Shown: positions 15,314 to 24,756, counted from the first letter of the stretch. The stretch is DNA of 40,019 nucleotides from Cryobacterium shii (GCF_004402595.1 NZ_SOFY01000082.1:552-40570); one strand, 5' to 3'. Program-made: numbers and translations. The notes: generated by a model from the sequence alone, not told the origin.

Positions 15314-16408
15314 CTATCCGGCGTCGGGGGTGGCCTCGTCGGCGTCCGAGGCCACGCCAGAGGGCACGGTCGCGGGCTCGCCCGGGTTGAGGTCCCTGGC
15401 CTTGGAGATGGCCGCGCCCGACTCCGCGATCCGCACGCGTTTGCGCATGACCTTCGAGCTCACGCTGCGTTCGCCGAGGGCGCCCGGAGTCCAGGCCTCC
15501 ACGTCCGCGTCGGAGAAGTCGGTCTTGGACGGCCGGCGTTTGAGTTCGGGCAGAATCGTGTCCGGCGCGAGGCGTCGGGCGGTGATCAGAAAACCGGTGT
15601 GGCCGATCATGCGGTGATCCGGGCGTACGGCGAGACCCTCGACGTGCCAGCCCCGCACCATCGTCTCGTTGGAGTCCGGGTTGGTGTAGAGCCCGGTGCC
15701 GCGGATGGCCTCGGCCACCCGGGAGAGCTGGGTCACGGTGGCCACGTAGCAGAGCAGCACTCCCCCGGGCTTGAGGGCCTCGGAGACCGCCTCGAGGCAC
15801 TCCCATGGGGCGAGCATGTCGAGCACGACCCGGTCCACACTCTGAGAGGGCATGGTGCCCGGCAGGGTGTCCGCGAGGTCACCGAGGGTGATCGACCAGT
15901 TCAACGGGTCGTGCCCGAGGAAGGTGGCGATGTTATCGCGCGCGACATCCGCGAACTCGCCGCGTCTTTCAAACGACGCCAGCCGGCCCGCCGGGCCGAT
16001 GGCGCGCAGCAGCCACAGCGACAGCGCCCCGGAACCGACGCCGGCTTCGACCACCGTCGCGCCGGGGAAGATGTCCGCCTGGGCGATGATCTGGGCGGCG
16101 TCCTTGGGGTAGATGATCGCCGCGCCGCGCGGCATCGACATCACGAAGTCGTTCAGCAGCGGGCGCAGGGCCAGGTGCTCCACCCCGACGTTGTTCGTGA
16201 CGACCGACCCGTCTGGGAGGCCGATGATGTCGTCGTGGGCCAGGATGCCGCGGTGAGTGTGGAACACCTTCCCCGGTTCCAGGGTGATCGTGTTCAGTTT
16301 GTTCTTGGGGCCGGTCAGCTGCACCCGGTCACCGATCCGAAAGGGTCCGCTGTTCTGGATGACCTGGTTGTCGCTCATGCGTGGATTACGTCCTTGTTCT
16401 TGGCTCAT
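15314..16408 (-). CDS. trmI: tRNA (adenine(58)-N1)-methyltransferase
   Basis: A 364-residue protein. The N-terminal beta domain (about residues 15-80; GPFRIGDRVQLTGPKN, HTHRGILAHDDIIG) precedes a class I SAM methyltransferase fold with VVEAGVGSGALSLWLL (SAM motif I), GRLASFERR (acidic end of strand 2) and VVLDMLAPWECLE (DxxxPW active site). The family makes m1A58 in the T-loop of tRNA. The C-terminal extension past about residue 290 is charged and low complexity. ATG 16408 overlaps the HAD gene stop; ATG 16378 (MSDNQ) is an alternative start. Orthologue of mycobacterial Rv2118c by family and position. Confidence 0.93.
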   Translation of the reverse strand: MSQEQGRNPRMSDNQVIQNSGPFRIGDRVQLTGPKNKLNTITLEPGKVFHTHRGILAHDDIIGLPDGSVVTNNVGVEHLALRPLLNDFVMSMPRGAAIIYPKDAAQIIAQADIFPGATVVEAGVGSGALSLWLLRAIGPAGRLASFERRGEFADVARDNIATFLGHDPLNWSITLGDLADTLPGTMPSQSVDRVVLDMLAPWECLEAVSEALKPGGVLLCYVATVTQLSRVAEAIRGTGLYTNPDSNETMVRGWHVEGLAVRPDHRMIGHTGFLITARRLAPDTILPELKRRPSKTDFSDADVEAWTPGALGERSVSSKVMRKRVRIAESGAAISKARDLNPGEPATVPSGVASDADEATPDAG

Positions 16409-17124
16409 TCAGAATCGGTCACAGTCAGTGGCAGTGCGGCGGAGCCGCGGCGGGCGCCGAACAGGTCGGTGAACCCGTCGAGGGAACGGCCGGACAGGGT
16501 CGACCAGAGGTCGTAGTGCGCGCTTTCCGGCAGGGTGACCATGTGCGGTACCCCGAGGACGACCGCCCCGGAGGCCACCGCCGCGGCGATGCCCGGCACG
16601 GAGTCTTCCACGGCCATGCACCGGCCCGCGTCGACGCGCAGCCGCCCGGCAGCGGACAGATAGGCCTCGGGGTGCGGCTTGCTGTTGGCAACCATGTCCC
16701 CGGCGACGATGGCATCGAAGGCGGGGAAGCCGACGAAGTCGGCGACCTGGCGCGCCATCCGTTCCACCGACGAGGTCACGAGGGCCATCGGTATCCCCGC
16801 ACCCTTGAGCGCGGTCAGCATCTCCAGCGCGCCGGGGCGCCAGGGGGCGCCGAGCTCCTGGAGGAGTTCCTGAACCCGGTCGGTCAGCGTCTGCACGATC
16901 ACCTCGGCGTCGAGTTCGACGCCGCGTCCCTGCAGGATGGATGCCGAACCCCAGAGCCCGGCCCCGACCAGCAGCATCCCGTCGTCGTGGGTCCAGACTC
17001 CCCCGAAGGACTCCACCAGCTCCGTCTCGGCGCGCATCCAGTATGGCTCGGAGTCGACGATGGTCCCGTCCATATCCCAGAGCACGGCCGCGGGCAGGAC
17101 GGAATTCGTTCGGATCAGGTTCAC
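16405..17124 (-). CDS. HAD-superfamily phosphatase (beta-phosphoglucomutase-like)
   Basis: A 239-residue HAD hydrolase: motif I VLWDMDGTIVDSEP (nucleophile Asp and general acid Asp), cap helices, motif II ALVTSS, motif III Lys in ANSKPHPEAYLSA, motif IV MAVEDSVPGIAAA. This is subfamily IA, variant 3, phosphoglycolate phosphatase or beta-phosphoglucomutase-like; the substrate cannot be fixed. I choose GTG 17124; no ribosome binding site precedes it, and AGTGTA (TACACT on the minus strand, 17133-17138) sits where a -10 would give a near-leaderless transcript. The open frame runs further upstream but overlaps the divergent PAC2 gene. Confidence 0.9.
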   Translation of the reverse strand: MNLIRTNSVLPAAVLWDMDGTIVDSEPYWMRAETELVESFGGVWTHDDGMLLVGAGLWGSASILQGRGVELDAEVIVQTLTDRVQELLQELGAPWRPGALEMLTALKGAGIPMALVTSSVERMARQVADFVGFPAFDAIVAGDMVANSKPHPEAYLSAAGRLRVDAGRCMAVEDSVPGIAAAVASGAVVLGVPHMVTLPESAHYDLWSTLSGRSLDGFTDLFGARRGSAALPLTVTDSE

Positions 17125-17208
17125 GGGGTTCAAGTGTAAGGGGCACGGCCTATCCTTGACTGATGGTGCGCCGCGCGGGGCACCACCAGTCGAACGGGGT
17201 TTCAGACA

Positions 17209-18162
17209 GTGACAGAGGCTAATGGGTTCCTCAACGGGCGACTCCTGGTGGTGGCGTTCGAAGGCTGGAATGACGCCGGTGAGGCGGCGACCGGCGCTGT
17301 GGACACCCTGAAAGACCTGCTCGATGTCGCTCCGCTGATGGAGATCGACCCGGAAACCTATTTCGACTACCAGTTCAACCGGCCCACGATTTCCGCAGGT
17401 GGAGAAGACGGCCGCCGCAAGCTCGAGTGGCCGGGCGCCGTGCTCTACGGGCCGACCACCCCCGCCGAGGCCGGGGCACCCCTGGCCGCCGACGCCGAAC
17501 TGCGGGTGAGCGGCACGAACGCGGGCAACATTTACCTGCTCCTCGGTACGGAGCCGTCCCGCAGTTGGAAGAGCTTCGCCGCGGAGATCCTGGATGCGGC
17601 CCTCGCGGCCGACGTCGGAGGCATCGTCTTCCTCGGCGCGATGCTGGCGGATGTGCCCCACACCCGGCCGATCTCCATCTTCGTCTCCAGCGACAACCCG
17701 CAGGTGCGGATGGAACTGCAGATCGAACGCAGCACCTACGAGGGCCCCGTCGGCATCCTGAGCGTGCTTGCGATCGCTGCGGAGGAGGTCGGGATTCCGA
17801 CTCTCTCGATTTGGGCATCCGTTCCCCACTACGTGCACAACGCGCCCTCCCCCAAGGCGATGCTCGCCCTGATCGACAAACTGGAGGAGATCATCGACGT
17901 CGTGATCCCCCGTGGTGACCTCGTCACCGAGGCCGAGGAGTGGCAGAGCGGCATCGACACCCTCGCCGCGGAAGACGACGAGATGGCCGCGTACATCGCG
18001 CAGCTCGAACAGGCCCGAGACACGGTCGACTCCCCCGAGGCCAGCGGTGAGGCGATCGCGCAGGAATTCGAGAAGTACCTTCGTAAGCGCGGCGACGGGC
18101 GCGACGGCCGCCCGGATGGCCGTGAGGGTCGTTCCGGCCCCGACGGGCCGCGCCAGCAGTAG
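17209..18162 (+). CDS. PAC2-family protein
   Basis: A 317-residue protein of the PAC2 family (archaeal/eukaryotic proteasome-assembly chaperone-like fold), orthologous by position to mycobacterial Rv2125. Conserved features: LLVVAFEGWNDAGEAATGA, the YFDYQFNRPTI segment, IYLLLGTEPSRSWKSF, and VGILSVLAIAAEEVGIPT. The C-terminal part is helical with acidic pairs, then an Arg/Asp/Gly-rich tail. The start is GTG 17209. Divergent from the HAD gene with 84 bases between them. PAC2 proteins are also found in species without proteasomes, so its presence does not imply one; function in bacteria is unclear. Confidence 0.9.
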   Translation: MTEANGFLNGRLLVVAFEGWNDAGEAATGAVDTLKDLLDVAPLMEIDPETYFDYQFNRPTISAGGEDGRRKLEWPGAVLYGPTTPAEAGAPLAADAELRVSGTNAGNIYLLLGTEPSRSWKSFAAEILDAALAADVGGIVFLGAMLADVPHTRPISIFVSSDNPQVRMELQIERSTYEGPVGILSVLAIAAEEVGIPTLSIWASVPHYVHNAPSPKAMLALIDKLEEIIDVVIPRGDLVTEAEEWQSGIDTLAAEDDEMAAYIAQLEQARDTVDSPEASGEAIAQEFEKYLRKRGDGRDGRPDGREGRSGPDGPRQQ

Positions 18163-18216
18163 ACGCAGGCAGAAGGTCGCCGGGCCTTCAGTGCGGGTCG
18201 CGGGCCTTCAATGCGG

Positions 18217-19461
18217 TCAGAGCGCCACGCCGAGCAGGGCGTCGATGGCCACGGCCAGCAGCGCCGGTTCGGTGACCGGGCTGAGAACGGCGTCGTCCAG
18301 GATGCTCAGCGCGCCGGGGGTGTCCAGATCGGCACCCAGGGTCAGCCTGAGCTGGGCGATGACCGTTTGCGTGTCCACGACGCCGACCACGTGACCGGGG
18401 CCGAAGGCGACGCTCCAGGCTGCGAGACGCGACTCTGCCCGCAGCAGGTGCTGGTCGGTCCATTCCCAGTCGGTGCGGTAGTGCTCTGCCAGCAGGGCCA
18501 GGCGGATGGCTCGGGGGTCGGTGCCGGCCGCGCGCAGCGCCGACACGAGCACCAGGTTGCCCAGTGACTTGCTCATTTTCTCGCCCTGGTAGGCGACCAT
18601 CCCGGTGTGGCTGTAGACGCCAGCGAGGGGATGACCCGACAGGGCTGCCGCGTGCCCGGCACTCATGTCGTGGTGGGGGAAGATCAGGTCGCTCCCCCCG
18701 CCCTGCACGGTGAAGTCCGTGCCGAGTTCCTTGAGGGCGATCACCGAGCATTCGATGTGCCAGCCGGGCCGGCCGGCCCCGACCCGGGACGGCCAGGACG
18801 GCTCGTCCGGCCGCGCTGAGCGCCAGAGCAGCGGGTCGAGCGCATCCCGCTTGCCCGGGCGGTCGGGGTCTCCGCCGCGCTCCGCGAACAGGGCGAGCAT
18901 ATCGCCACGAGCGAGGTTGCTCTCGTCGCCGAGTTTCCACGGCGCCTTGCCCTCGGCCGCGGAAATGTCGAAGTAGATGTCTGAGCCAGCCGCGCCGGAA
19001 GTCGGAACGGCGTAGGCGACGCCGGAATCCCAGAGCTGGGAGACCGCATCGGCGATCTCGTCGATGACCTCGGTCACGGCGACGTAGTCGTTCGGGGGCA
19101 GTATCCCCAGCGCCTCCATATCGGTGCGGAACAGGTCCACCTGGGATTCCGCGAGCTCTTGCCAGTCGACTCCGGTTGCGGCGGCCCGCTCGAGCAGCGG
19201 GTCGTCGACGTCGGTGACGTTCTGGGCGTAGTGCACCCGGTAGCCGCCGTCCAGCCAGATCCGCTGCAGGGTGTCGAAGGCCAGGTAGGTGGCGGCATGC
19301 CCGAGGTGGGTGGCGTCGTAGGGGGTGATTCCGCACACGTAGAGGCGCGCGACATCCGTGGGGCGTGCCTCGACCAGCACGTCGGCGGCGGTGTCGTGCA
19401 GCCAGGGTGCGCCGGACTGACCGGGGAGTGGGGGGATTTCGGGTCGTTGCCAGGCGCGCAT
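18217..19461 (-). CDS. mshC: L-cysteine:1D-myo-inositol 2-amino-2-deoxy-alpha-D-glucopyranoside ligase (mycothiol synthesis)
   Basis: A 414-residue class I tRNA-synthetase-like ligase, the usual length for MshC. Cys43 in LYVCGITPYDATHLGHAATY is a zinc ligand and the HIGH motif is seen as THLGH; KMSKS appears as GEKMSKSLGN; other zinc ligands are in GWHIECSVIA and HHDMSAGH. It joins Cys to GlcN-Ins with ATP, the third committed step in mycothiol formation, so the organism makes mycothiol. Start ATG 19461. Convergent with the PAC2 gene; a short direct repeat (CGGGCCTTCA twice) lies in the 54-base gap. Confidence 0.97.
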   Translation of the reverse strand: MRAWQRPEIPPLPGQSGAPWLHDTAADVLVEARPTDVARLYVCGITPYDATHLGHAATYLAFDTLQRIWLDGGYRVHYAQNVTDVDDPLLERAAATGVDWQELAESQVDLFRTDMEALGILPPNDYVAVTEVIDEIADAVSQLWDSGVAYAVPTSGAAGSDIYFDISAAEGKAPWKLGDESNLARGDMLALFAERGGDPDRPGKRDALDPLLWRSARPDEPSWPSRVGAGRPGWHIECSVIALKELGTDFTVQGGGSDLIFPHHDMSAGHAAALSGHPLAGVYSHTGMVAYQGEKMSKSLGNLVLVSALRAAGTDPRAIRLALLAEHYRTDWEWTDQHLLRAESRLAAWSVAFGPGHVVGVVDTQTVIAQLRLTLGADLDTPGALSILDDAVLSPVTEPALLAVAIDALLGVAL

Positions 19462-19474
19462 CCCCCCAGCCTAA

Positions 19475-20329
19475 CTACGCCGCGATGGTGTTCGTCGCCA
19501 ACAGGCCCATCAGCAGGAACCCCAGGGCGATGCGGTAGATCACGAACGGAAGGAAGCTGCGTCGGGAGATGTAGTTCATGAAGAACCGGATCACGAACAG
19601 GGCTACGACGAACGCGATCAGCGTGGCCACCAAAGTCTCCCACGGCCCGAATATCTCCGGGGTGCAGTTGGTCGCGCCCTTTAGGCACGGCTTGGCGATG
19701 GACTTGTACATCTGGTAGAAGCCGCTGCCGAGGACCGCGGGAATCGCCAGCAGGAAGGCGTAGCGGGCCGCAGCGCGACGCTCGTAGCCCATGAACAGGC
19801 CCGCGGTGATGGTGCCGCCGGAACGGGAGACCCCGGGGATCAGCGCGAGTGCCTGGGCGAACCCGTAGATGACGCCGTGCGGCACCGTGAGGTCTTTCAG
19901 GCGGCGACGCTTCGCCCCGACGAAGTCGGCGATACCCAGCAGGACGCCGAAGACGATCAACACCGTGGCGGTGATCCAGAGGTTGCGCAGAGATGATTCG
20001 ATCTGGTCCTGGAACAGCAGCCCGAGAACGATGATCGGCAGGGAGCCGAAGATGATCAGCCAGCCCATCCGGGCATCGGGATCCATGCGCGGCACCTTGC
20101 CGACGAGGGACTTCGCCCACTGCCCGATGATGCGCACGATGTCGCGCCAGAAGAAGATCACCACGGCGGCCTCGGTGCCGATCTGGATGATCGCCGTGAA
20201 CCGTGACCCCGGGTCGGCCCCGGTGCCCAGGAACTCCCCGACGATACGGATGTGCGCACTCGACGAGACCGGGAGAAACTCGGTCAGTCCCTGCACGAGT
20301 CCAAGGATCATTGCGTTGATGAAATTCAC
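19475..20329 (-). CDS. uppP: Undecaprenyl-diphosphate phosphatase
   Basis: A 284-residue polytopic BacA/UppP enzyme that recycles the lipid carrier of cell-wall synthesis and confers bacitracin tolerance. Motifs: [17 protein letters not shown] (catalytic Glu and Ser) near the N-terminus, and [17 protein letters not shown] (PGxSRSxxT) in the middle; eight hydrophobic segments. Start GTG 20329; the upstream GGGCGG could serve as binding site. It lies 13 bases upstream of mshC and 19 bases after the M20 gene, on the same strand, so the three may form one transcript. Confidence 0.96.
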   Translation of the reverse strand: MNFINAMILGLVQGLTEFLPVSSSAHIRIVGEFLGTGADPGSRFTAIIQIGTEAAVVIFFWRDIVRIIGQWAKSLVGKVPRMDPDARMGWLIIFGSLPIIVLGLLFQDQIESSLRNLWITATVLIVFGVLLGIADFVGAKRRRLKDLTVPHGVIYGFAQALALIPGVSRSGGTITAGLFMGYERRAAARYAFLLAIPAVLGSGFYQMYKSIAKPCLKGATNCTPEIFGPWETLVATLIAFVVALFVIRFFMNYISRRSFLPFVIYRIALGFLLMGLLATNTIAA

Positions 20330-20348
20330 AAGCCGCCCGCTTTGCTGG

Positions 20349-21674
20349 TCAGTAGTTCGAAAGCAGATCGGTCAGAACCCGCCTGCCAAACACTAACGCG
20401 TCGAGCGGCACGCGCTCATCGACGCCGTGGAACATCGCCGGAAAATCGAGATCCGCGGGCAGTTTCAGGGGTGCGAATCCGTAGCCCTTGATTCCCAGCG
20501 TGCTGAGGGCCTTGTTGTCGGTGCCGGCCGAGAGCAGGTAGGGCAGCACGGGGGCTCCCGGGTCGTGCCGTCCCAGGGTCTCCACGACCGCGTCGACGAG
20601 CGGCCCGCCGAACTCGGTCTCCAGGCCGATGTCGCGGTGCATGATCACGATTTCGATCTCCGGGCCGACCAGCGCGGCGACTTCGGCCAGCACGGCGTCT
20701 TCGTCGCCCGGCAGGGTGCGGATGTCGATCAGCGCCTCGGCCCGGTCAGGGATCACGTTGTGCTTGTAGCCGGCCTGCAGCACGGTCGGATTGGTGGTCG
20801 TGCGCAGGCTCGCCTGGATGAAGCCGGACGCGGTCCCGGTGGCCAGGGCCAGTTCGTCGGGGCCGACGCGCTGAGGGTCGACCCCCAGAACCCGGGCCAG
20901 CTCGGCCAGCAGCTGGCTGGTGGTGTCGGTCAGGCGGATGGGCCAGTTGCGACGGCCCACCTTGGCAACGGCCTCGGCAAGCCTGGTCACGGCGTTGTTG
21001 TGGATCAGCCGGGATCCGTGTGCGGCGTCACCCCGGGCGACCAGCTTGATCCAGATCAGGGCCTTCTCCCCCGTCTGCAGCAGGTAGGCGCGCCGTCCGC
21101 CGAGCGTGATCGAGTAGCCGCCCACTTCGCTGATGGCCTCGGTGGCGCCGGCGAAGAGCTCGGGGCGGGTGTCGACGAGGTGGTGTGAGCCCAGCACTCC
21201 CCCGGCTTCCTCGTCGGCGAAGAACGCGACGACCAGGTCCCGGGCCGGCTCGCTGCCTGCCCCGAGGATGTCCTGCAGGGACGCGAGGATCATGGCGTCC
21301 ATGTTCTTCATGTCCACGGCCCCGCGGCCCCACAGCAGCCCGTCCTTGATCACACCCGCGAACGGGTCCACCGACCAGTTGTCCGGGTCGGCGGGGACGA
21401 CGTCCAGGTGGCCGTGGACAACGAGCGCGCCGCGGCTTCGGTCGCGGCCGGGGACCCGCACGACGACGCTCGTGCGGCCGGGTTCCGGGTCGAAAAGCTC
21501 GGGGCTGAGACCGAGGCCGCGGAGGTTGGCGGCGACGTACTCGGCGGCATCCGTCTCGCCGTTGGAACGGCCTTCACCGTAGTTGGTCGTGTCGAAGCGG
21601 ATCAGGTCGCGAGCGATCTCGGCAGTCAGGTCCAGTCGGTCTGCGGCGGGGGCATCTTCAGCGGAGGAAAGCAT
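20349..21674 (-). CDS. M20-family zinc dipeptidase/peptidase
   Basis: A 441-residue M20 metallopeptidase. Metal and active-site motifs: [12 protein letters not shown] (His, Asp), [12 protein letters not shown] (bridging Asp), [11 protein letters not shown] (catalytic Glu pair), then the lid/dimerisation domain with GDAAHGSRL, and a C-terminal His in MFHGVDERV. The start at ATG 21674 gives [19 protein letters not shown] 21683 is also possible. Orthologous by family and position to mycobacterial Rv2141c. Probable cytoplasmic peptide hydrolysis; substrate unknown. Confidence 0.9.
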   Translation of the reverse strand: MLSSAEDAPAADRLDLTAEIARDLIRFDTTNYGEGRSNGETDAAEYVAANLRGLGLSPELFDPEPGRTSVVVRVPGRDRSRGALVVHGHLDVVPADPDNWSVDPFAGVIKDGLLWGRGAVDMKNMDAMILASLQDILGAGSEPARDLVVAFFADEEAGGVLGSHHLVDTRPELFAGATEAISEVGGYSITLGGRRAYLLQTGEKALIWIKLVARGDAAHGSRLIHNNAVTRLAEAVAKVGRRNWPIRLTDTTSQLLAELARVLGVDPQRVGPDELALATGTASGFIQASLRTTTNPTVLQAGYKHNVIPDRAEALIDIRTLPGDEDAVLAEVAALVGPEIEIVIMHRDIGLETEFGGPLVDAVVETLGRHDPGAPVLPYLLSAGTDNKALSTLGIKGYGFAPLKLPADLDFPAMFHGVDERVPLDALVFGRRVLTDLLSNY

Positions 21675-21790
21675 GGGTTTCACGCTACCGGGCCGCACTA
21701 TCGGCTGGCGACGGTGCCGGCGGCCGGATGGCGTGAAAATCCGTGCTAGATTGTCTATTCGGCGGCCGGGAACGGCCACTGAAACACCCG

Positions 21791-21873
21791 GCCCGGGTGG
21801 CGGAATGGCAGACGCGCTAGCTTGAGGTGCTAGTGCCCTTATGGGCGTGGGGGTTCAAGTCCCCCCTCGGGCA
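21791..21873 (+). tRNA. tRNA-Leu (anticodon GAG)
   Basis: An 83-base class II tRNA. The acceptor stem pairs GCCCGGG (21791-21797) with CTCGGGC (21866-21872, one G-U), discriminator A at 21873, CCA not encoded. The D-arm is GGCGGAATGGCAGACGC; the anticodon stem CTAGC/GCTAG encloses loop TTGAGGT with anticodon GAG (leucine CUC/CUU); a long variable arm and the TTC-arm GGGGGTTCAAGTCCCCC follow. A TAGATT (21747-21752) upstream could be its -10. Confidence 0.97.
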
Positions 21874-22135
21874 CACAGAGAAGTTCGGAGCACTTCGAGC
21901 TTCATTGAGAAATAGGTCGTGACATCGGATTATTCGTTGCACGGCCTTTTTTTCATGCCCGGATGCGAGATGTCGCCAGGTGGCCAAACGGCCTGCCCGG
22001 AGAACCGGGTCGCCCTCGCTGGGTCGATTCTTCGTCGCAGTCTGGAGCGAGGAAGGACCGAGATGGTTGAAAACCACCCCGGTCCTGGAGTTGCTCCGGT
22101 GCCGATCCGGAGCCGTTGCGCCGTCGAACGGCAGG
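21874..22135. other. Non-coding stretch downstream of tRNA-Leu
   Basis: About 260 bases with no supportable gene. Open frames crossing it are shadows of the tRNA or short and without recognisable domains. A run of seven T (21949-21955) could end tRNA transcription but no strong stem precedes it. I saw no second copy of the tRNA 3' end that would mark an integration site. Confidence 0.5.
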
Positions 22136-22444
22136 TTATTCCGCAAACTCCACGTTGCCGCGGCAGGCTTCGCCCGGGCTGGGTACAGCGTCCTTAAAGC
22201 CGTGGCTGACATACCGCCCGTAACTCTGCACCCGCCCGTCGGTGACGAAGTCATCGTTGAACTGGGGCGGCTGGTTCTCCTGTGCGTCGGGCAGGTCCCG
22301 ACCCGAATAGGCGCAAACCGAACTGGCCTTCTCTGCACCGGGGACCGGTTTCCCGTTACCGCTGGTCTCGCCGGCCTGAGCGGAACTGACGCCGACGAAG
22401 ACGAGCCCGAGTGCGACGACGCACCCAATGGCCATGCGTTTCAT
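22136..22444 (-). CDS. Small secreted protein with a conserved-looking Cys pair
   Basis: A 102-residue protein starting at ATG 22444, with AGGAAAGGAAGAG directly upstream as a strong binding site. The N-terminus MKRMAIGCVVALGLVFVGVSSAQA is a Sec signal peptide (cleavage after AQA likely). The mature part contains SSVCAYSGRDLPDAQEN and ends VPSPGEACRGNVEFAE; the two cysteines could form a disulfide. I have a vague recollection of similar small actinobacterial secreted proteins (CxFSGL ... PGxAC) but no function. Divergent from the damaged PEP-mutase-like gene. Confidence 0.75.
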   Translation of the reverse strand: MKRMAIGCVVALGLVFVGVSSAQAGETSGNGKPVPGAEKASSVCAYSGRDLPDAQENQPPQFNDDFVTDGRVQSYGRYVSHGFKDAVPSPGEACRGNVEFAE

Positions 22445-22593
22445 GACTCTTCCTTTCCTCAAGAGGCGGCCCGCCTGGCGTCGAGTGAGCCAGCGCACCG
22501 CCCCACCTTCGGTCGAAACTACTCCTGGGAGGCTAGCGGGACAACGGCCAGCAAAGAAATTCTTCGAGATTCCGGCATCCATTCGGAAAGAGC

Positions 22594-23205
22594 TTGCGCG
22601 CTCTGGGTGTCCTCCGTGTCCCCGCCGTCGACACCACCAGCTTTGGCATTGCGGCCAGCGCGGGCCTGCCCGATGGCGGGCGGGCCCGCATGGTGGCAAC
22701 ATCCGCGCTTGCGGCGCACATGTGTCTCCTGCCCGTCCACGTCACGGCGGACATCGAGGACGGCTACTCCGACGACCCCGTCGAGATCGCGGATCTTGTG
22801 GCGAAGAGACACAGCCCGGACGTGTTCATCAATGCGAGGGTGGACAATTTTGGTTCGCCGAACAGGCCTCTGTGGATGCAGTCCTGCTCCGTGCCCGGGC
22901 CTACGCCGGCGCAGGGGCCGACGGGATCTTCGTCCCCGGAATTGCGGCACGGAGGACATCCGGAGCATCGCCGCGGGGATCGGTCTGCCTCTCAATATTC
23001 TCGCACATCCCTTACTGACAGTGGCCGAGCTGGGGCGTTGGGCGTGAGGCGTGTGAGCTCCGGCTCCCTGCTGTACCGCTCAGCAGTGGACACCGCTGTG
23101 AACGTCGCCAGGGCCCTGCGCAACAATAGGAAGGTGCCGGTCGCAACCCCCGACGGTGAGATGCAGTCGCGCCTCGTGGCCTTCAGTCAGGGGCGCGCGG
23201 GCTGA
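22594..23205 (+). pseudogene. Isocitrate lyase / PEP mutase-family pseudogene with three frameshifts and an internal deletion
   Basis: Fragments of one PEP-mutase-like protein appear in three frames in order: TTSFGIAASAGLPDGGR and HVTADIEDGYSDDPVEIADLV and VFINARVDNF (first frame); WFAEQASVDAVLLRARAYAG and GADGIFVPGIAA (second frame, after a four-T tract at 22848-22851); EDIRSIAAGIGLPLNILAHP (third frame, shift near 22945); then GVRRVSSGSLLYRSAVDTAV back in the first frame (shift near 23040). Each shift equals a one-base loss. About 30-40 residues normally found between the DDPVEIADLV and VFINARVD segments, including the GVNIED motif, are missing, and the N-terminus is absent. Surely non-functional. 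Its end overlaps the convergent hydrolase gene by 23 bases. Confidence 0.85.
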
Positions 23206-23845
23206 CGGCGCCTCCGCCGACGTGGGTGGTGAGGAACTCTCGCACGTCGCCGATCTCGGCGCCATCGATGCCGTGCGCCAGCCCCGGGTACACTCGTTCC
23301 ACGAGGGACGAGTGACGCGGCAGGTAAGCGGTCGTGCGCGCGATCGCAGGTTCCGCGATGACTCGATCCAGGGCGCCGCGCCCCCAGAACACGGGCGGCA
23401 GGATCGCTGCGAGGATACCGTCGCCTGGCTGTGCTGCCCCCAGCACGAATCCGCCGAGCACGACCGTGGCGAGTATGCGCTCGGGTCGTGTTCGCAGGAG
23501 CTGGCTGGCCATCAGGCCGCCCTGGGAGAAACCGATGGGGATCACCCGGGTGCGGGCATCCACATGTGTGTCGACCCAGGCCCAGATCGCGTCCGTTGCG
23601 TCAGCCACGGGTTGAGGCTCGGGGCTTCCCGGCGTGGTGATCGTGAACCACGCTGCGCCGCCGGATCCCAGTTCGACCGGCGCGCGCAGGGACGCCCACG
23701 GCAGTCGCAGGCAGAGCGCCGGGATGAGGCCGGTCAGGTCGCGCTCATTCGAGCCGAAGCCGTGCAGCAGGAGAGCGACGGCGGATTCGGCGGTGGCGTG
23801 GGCGGGCCATCCGGGTGAGCGCACGTCACGCAGCGGACTGATCAC
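23183..23845 (-). CDS. Alpha/beta hydrolase, phospholipase/carboxylesterase family (MhqD-like)
   Basis: A 220-residue serine hydrolase: oxyanion segment LLLHGFGSNERDL, nucleophile elbow IGFSQGGLMA (Ser in GxSxG), Asp in the FWGRGALDRV region and His in GLAHGID near the C-terminus. It starts at GTG 23845, overlapping the VOC gene stop (GTGA), so the two are one operon. The pairing of this hydrolase class with a two-domain VOC dioxygenase is like Bacillus mhqE-mhqD, which detoxifies hydroquinones and quinones. Applying that function here is inference from context. Confidence 0.88.
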   Translation of the reverse strand: MISPLRDVRSPGWPAHATAESAVALLLHGFGSNERDLTGLIPALCLRLPWASLRAPVELGSGGAAWFTITTPGSPEPQPVADATDAIWAWVDTHVDARTRVIPIGFSQGGLMASQLLRTRPERILATVVLGGFVLGAAQPGDGILAAILPPVFWGRGALDRVIAEPAIARTTAYLPRHSSLVERVYPGLAHGIDGAEIGDVREFLTTHVGGGAVSPRAPD

Positions 23846-24756
23846 CGGGCCATCAACTCGTCGGTGGTCAGGTCGGGCAGCGCGACGGTGACGTGTGTGC
23901 CCCACGGGTCGGTGACGGTCACGGAACGACCGTTGCTGCCGAACGGGATCGATCGGGCCCGCAGACGGGCCGTGAGGGACTCCAGATCCGCGGTGTCCGG
24001 AACGGTCACCGCCACATCGCCGAGTCCGAGGCCGGCCGCGCGCGGTCCCGAGCCGCGGCTGTTCCAGACGTTCATCGCGAGGTGGTGGTGGTAGCCGCCC
24101 GCCGACGCGAAGAGCGCCCCGGGGTACTCGGTCTGGGTCGTCTCGAAGCCGAGCGCGTCGACGTAGAAGGCGCGGGCGGTGTGCAGATCCCCCACCTGCA
24201 GGTGTACGTGTCCCACCGTGCCCGCCTGCGACACGGCGGCATCCAGCGTCTCCTCGGTCAGGTGTCTCTTCAGATAGACGTTGGGGTCGAGATACTCGGT
24301 GGCCATCCGGATCTCGTTGCCGTGGCGAACCCACTGGTCGCGGTCCCTGTCGACGTACAGCTCGACGCCGTTGCCCTCGGGGTCGGTGAAGTAGAATGCC
24401 TCGCTGACAAGGTGGTCACTCGATCCCACGAATCGGCTGCGCGGGTCCTGCGTCGCCCGGTAGACGGTCGCGGCGAGACTGGCGGGGCTCTCGAAGAGGA
24501 AGGCGGTGTGAAACAGGCCTGCCTGACGCGGGTCGACACCGGGCAGATCCGGGGTGTGGACCAGGCGCACGAGCGGCGTGAGCCCGCGGCCGAGAACGCG
24601 GTGCACCTCGCGGTCCCGGGTGCGCTCCGCCACGGGCTCCATCGCGAAGGCCCGTGAGTAGTAGCTCGACATCCCCTCGAGGTCGGCGACCCGCAGGGTC
24701 ACCGCGCCCATCGAGGTCTCGGGGGCGAGAAGGCGGTCGTCAAGTGAAACGGTCAT
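23842..24756 (-). CDS. Two-domain VOC ring-cleaving dioxygenase (MhqE/MhqA-like)
   Basis: A 304-residue protein with two vicinal-oxygen-chelate modules: residues about 15-150 (MGAVTLRVADLEGMSSYYSRAF ... AFYFTDPEGNGVELYVDR) and about 185-300 (VGHVHLQVGDLHTARAFYVDALGF ... GYHHHLAMNVW ... VTVTDPWGTHVTV). His and Glu metal ligands are present in both. ATG 24756 fits the domain start. Family members are extradiol or quinone-acting dioxygenases. The promoter region carries a duplicated operator (24795-24837). First gene of a two-gene operon with the hydrolase. Confidence 0.9.
   Translation of the reverse strand: MTVSLDDRLLAPETSMGAVTLRVADLEGMSSYYSRAFAMEPVAERTRDREVHRVLGRGLTPLVRLVHTPDLPGVDPRQAGLFHTAFLFESPASLAATVYRATQDPRSRFVGSSDHLVSEAFYFTDPEGNGVELYVDRDRDQWVRHGNEIRMATEYLDPNVYLKRHLTEETLDAAVSQAGTVGHVHLQVGDLHTARAFYVDALGFETTQTEYPGALFASAGGYHHHLAMNVWNSRGSGPRAAGLGLGDVAVTVPDTADLESLTARLRARSIPFGSNGRSVTVTDPWGTHVTVALPDLTTDELMAR

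Noticed and set aside
17164..17185. TGGTGC...GCACCA hairpin before the PAC2 gene as a riboswitch or attenuator
   Set aside because: A six-base stem with a ten-base GC loop is expected by chance at this GC content, and no conserved riboswitch core is seen.
21817..22428. Long minus-strand frame ending in a CPRGDLNPHAHKG-like peptide
   Set aside because: The C-terminal peptide is the antisense translation of tRNA-Leu, a well-known spurious ORF; the rest has no domain and overlaps the secreted protein gene.
21780..22450. tRNA-Leu as an integration site for a genomic island
   Set aside because: No duplicate of the tRNA 3' end and no integrase next to it; the only integrase is 20 kb away in a broken cassette.
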